Program-made: the position numbers and the translations under genes
Assembly (NCBI GenBank): GCA_045587205.1
Contig: JAZNBV010000028.1
Coordinates: 1 to 6,219, forward strand
Direction of reading: 5' to 3'
Length of the DNA: 6,219 nt
Origin: SIG78 sp045587205
GTDB lineage: Bacteria; Verrucomicrobiota; Lentisphaeria; Victivallales; Victivallaceae
Shown here: positions 4,708-6,219 of the stretch, piece by piece
How the letters are laid out: every line of letters begins with the position of its first letter
How positions within the stretch are numbered: the stretch's first letter is position 1
Notes under the pieces: model-generated
Databases searched by the model: none
The model's input: the letters and a program-made list of their open reading frames with translations, nothing else
What the model was told of the DNA's origin: nothing

Positions 4708-6219
4708 TTACTTTCCGATTTCTTTTTCCAGCTCAATGATTGCTTTTGCAATCCTGTCGCGGGCAGACTGATAATTTTCCAGTGTCCAGCCATTTAGCAA
4801 ATTGTACTTGCCGGAGCAATAAAGCTTACCATTTTCAGTCCACTTTTTATCAAAAAAACTGTCAAGATAAACTGATTCTTTATTGTGTCTCGTAAAGTCA
4901 AAACTGCTTTTGATATCGTTCAAAAGTTTTTCAGCAGCAACAGTATTGATTTTCCGTGCCTGAGCAGTTTTGATGCGATTTTCCAGAGTCGCTATATAGC
5001 GCAAATCATCCACGCCTTCGCGAATAGCTTCGTAATTGATAGAAAATCCGCCTTTATGATCACCCAATGCCGGATAATCGTACATCCAGTCAGTGCAGAA
5101 ACCATCAAGATCGTTGTACGGATCGTTAGCGGTATGATTGTAGGCATAAACCGACTGGGCGCGGGTCTTGCTGCCCAATGTTCTGAAAAACCACCCTGTC
5201 GCAAAACGCCACATTGCCGGTTGAGCAAAACAAATGGCATTGTCAATGTTGTAACTCCACAGTTCACGGCCCGCCTTTTCTGCTGTATTTTCCATTGTGC
5301 TCCAATCATCTACATACCAGAGATTACGGGTATTGTAACGGTTGGTGAAAATAGAGATCACCGGCGCAAGACGGTCAACTTCTTTCTGAAACGGACGGCT
5401 GGTTTTGAACCAGATATGCGTGTTTAATGTTTTTACTCCCAATTGGCGGAACATATTGTTTGCCCAAATACTTTTTTCCAAACGATCCTTGCCCTGGGAA
5501 AGGGCTTCGTCGTATCCGTAAAAGGCGACCTTGCCCCAGGAACGTTTTTTTGCTTCATTCAGGAGTGACTGCACCAGTTGGGTGCAAACTGCTTTACTGT
5601 CGGGCATCATACGGCTTCTGTCAGACAGAGCATCAGATTCTATTACAAGTTTTTTCATTCCGCAGTCGCGCATACAATCAACTATATCAGCATAACTGTA
5701 ATCTATGTAAAGCCGGCCGTTTTTATCCTTCTTGACCGGCAATTCAAGTTTGGTGCTGACAAAGAAAAGGTTTATGTTATGATCCCTCATAACATATATC
5801 TGTTCTTTATTATTGAAAAATCCCTCTGCTCCCGGGAAAAAACCGATCAGACGGTCGTGGTCTTCAAGCTTGAAAGGATACACTGTAAAGTTTACGGGAA
5901 TAACAGTCTTTCCTTTAGGGGAACTCAAGAGAAGTGTACCGGAATATTTTCCCGGTTTGGTATTTTCTGAAGCTTTAAGAGTGATCCAGAATTGTTTGGT
6001 GATACCTTTTTTCAACTCAACAGAGTTGGTGCGTTCCAAATATTGGGGTGCATCCATAATTTCAGAGGCACCTTTGTAATTGGTAGTCCGTTTAACTATA
6101 GAACGCACCGCGGTTATATTGCAGCTGATACCATTTTGTGCAAACTGCGGTTCTGCAGATAAGGTCAACTTGCCCACATCTTCCAAGCCATACACAATAA
6201 AGCTGACCGGTTCAAATTC
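4708..6219 (-). CDS. DUF4091 / GH123-like glycoside hydrolase (5' end outside window)
   Basis: The frame is open to the right edge and gives 503 residues, so the true start and any signal peptide lie beyond 6219. The first visible residues, EFEPVSFIVYGLEDVGKL, look like the N-terminal beta-sandwich domain of this group. The catalytic barrel follows from roughly residue 115 (counting from the window edge). FYGYDEAL carries an adjacent Asp237-Glu238 pair; in GH123 beta-N-acetylgalactosaminidases an Asp-Glu pair supports substrate-assisted hydrolysis. The C-terminal part has the DUF4091 signature: DWMYDYPALGD, then YEAIREGVDDLRYIATLENR (~395-415). Likely role: removal of a beta-linked N-acetylhexosamine or related sugar during glycan breakdown. 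The exact substrate cannot be read from sequence, since many DUF4091 proteins are uncharacterised. It converges on the beta-galactosidase gene. Confidence 0.85.
   Translation of the reverse strand, partial: EFEPVSFIVYGLEDVGKLTLSAEPQFAQNGISCNITAVRSIVKRTTNYKGASEIMDAPQYLERTNSVELKKGITKQFWITLKASENTKPGKYSGTLLLSSPKGKTVIPVNFTVYPFKLEDHDRLIGFFPGAEGFFNNKEQIYVMRDHNINLFFVSTKLELPVKKDKNGRLYIDYSYADIVDCMRDCGMKKLVIESDALSDRSRMMPDSKAVCTQLVQSLLNEAKKRSWGKVAFYGYDEALSQGKDRLEKSIWANNMFRQLGVKTLNTHIWFKTSRPFQKEVDRLAPVISIFTNRYNTRNLWYVDDWSTMENTAEKAGRELWSYNIDNAICFAQPAMWRFATGWFFRTLGSKTRAQSVYAYNHTANDPYNDLDGFCTDWMYDYPALGDHKGGFSINYEAIREGVDDLRYIATLENRIKTAQARKINTVAAEKLLNDIKSSFDFTRHNKESVYLDSFFDKKWTENGKLYCSGKYNLLNGWTLENYQSARDRIAKAIIELEKEIGK

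Noticed and set aside
4467..4739. 90-residue plus-strand open frame
   Set aside because: It reads the lacZ patch out of frame and then the antisense of the recombinase fragment. It has no ribosome site and no protein features.
1..6219. CRISPR array, toxin-antitoxin, phage or defence operon
   Set aside because: There is no repeat-spacer structure, and no small paired genes or phage or defence domains in any of the six frames.

Overview
This is a 6.2 kb bacterial window with two large carbohydrate-degradation genes pointing at each other, next to a small, heavily rearranged stretch of tRNA and mobile-element debris. The gene repertoire (LacZ-type GH2, a GH123-like DUF4091 protein, remnants of an IS30-type transposase and of a serine recombinase with the GLEQEFNSLDAQRD signature), the moderate GC content and the Shine-Dalgarno sites suggest a glycan-degrading gut-type bacterium. 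My best guess is Lentisphaerota (Victivallis-like). That is an inference from gene style; no marker in the window proves it.

Layout. Bases 11-40 (+) hold the 5' half of an initiator tRNA, which stops being recognisable exactly at the start of the anticodon loop. Bases 64-238 hold no convincing gene, only a perfect 11-bp tandem duplication and a short minus-strand frame. On the minus strand lies a complete initiator tRNA (279-353) with its own promoter (380-407) and rho-independent terminator (239-269). Bases 456 to about 750 (+) carry the decayed 5' end of an IS30-family transposase gene, broken by an in-frame TAA and probably by a frameshift. An AT-rich spacer with a perfect palindrome (873-892) and an extended -10 box leads into an intact 1075-residue cytoplasmic beta-galactosidase (964-4191, +), which ends at a strong 16-bp hairpin terminator (4224-4260).

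On the minus strand, entering from the right edge, is a partial DUF4091/GH123-like glycoside hydrolase (stop at 4708-4710). Just downstream, with its own ribosome binding site, is the first ~50 codons of a serine recombinase. That fragment runs into a 72-bp near-identical copy of an internal piece of the upstream beta-galactosidase gene (1276-1347 copied at 4469-4540, 69/72 identical). After the copy comes an unidentified reading-frame remnant (4282-4468).

Function. The beta-galactosidase would release terminal beta-galactose inside the cell, and the GH123-like enzyme would act on a beta-linked N-acetylgalactosamine-type or related sugar. Together they suit degradation of host or plant glycans, but they are convergent and not one operon. 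I see no defence, phage or other new multi-gene system. The most unusual content is the record of DNA rearrangement: the captured lacZ patch joined at a 14-nt microhomology, the palindrome-associated stop codon in the transposase, and the split tRNA fragment.
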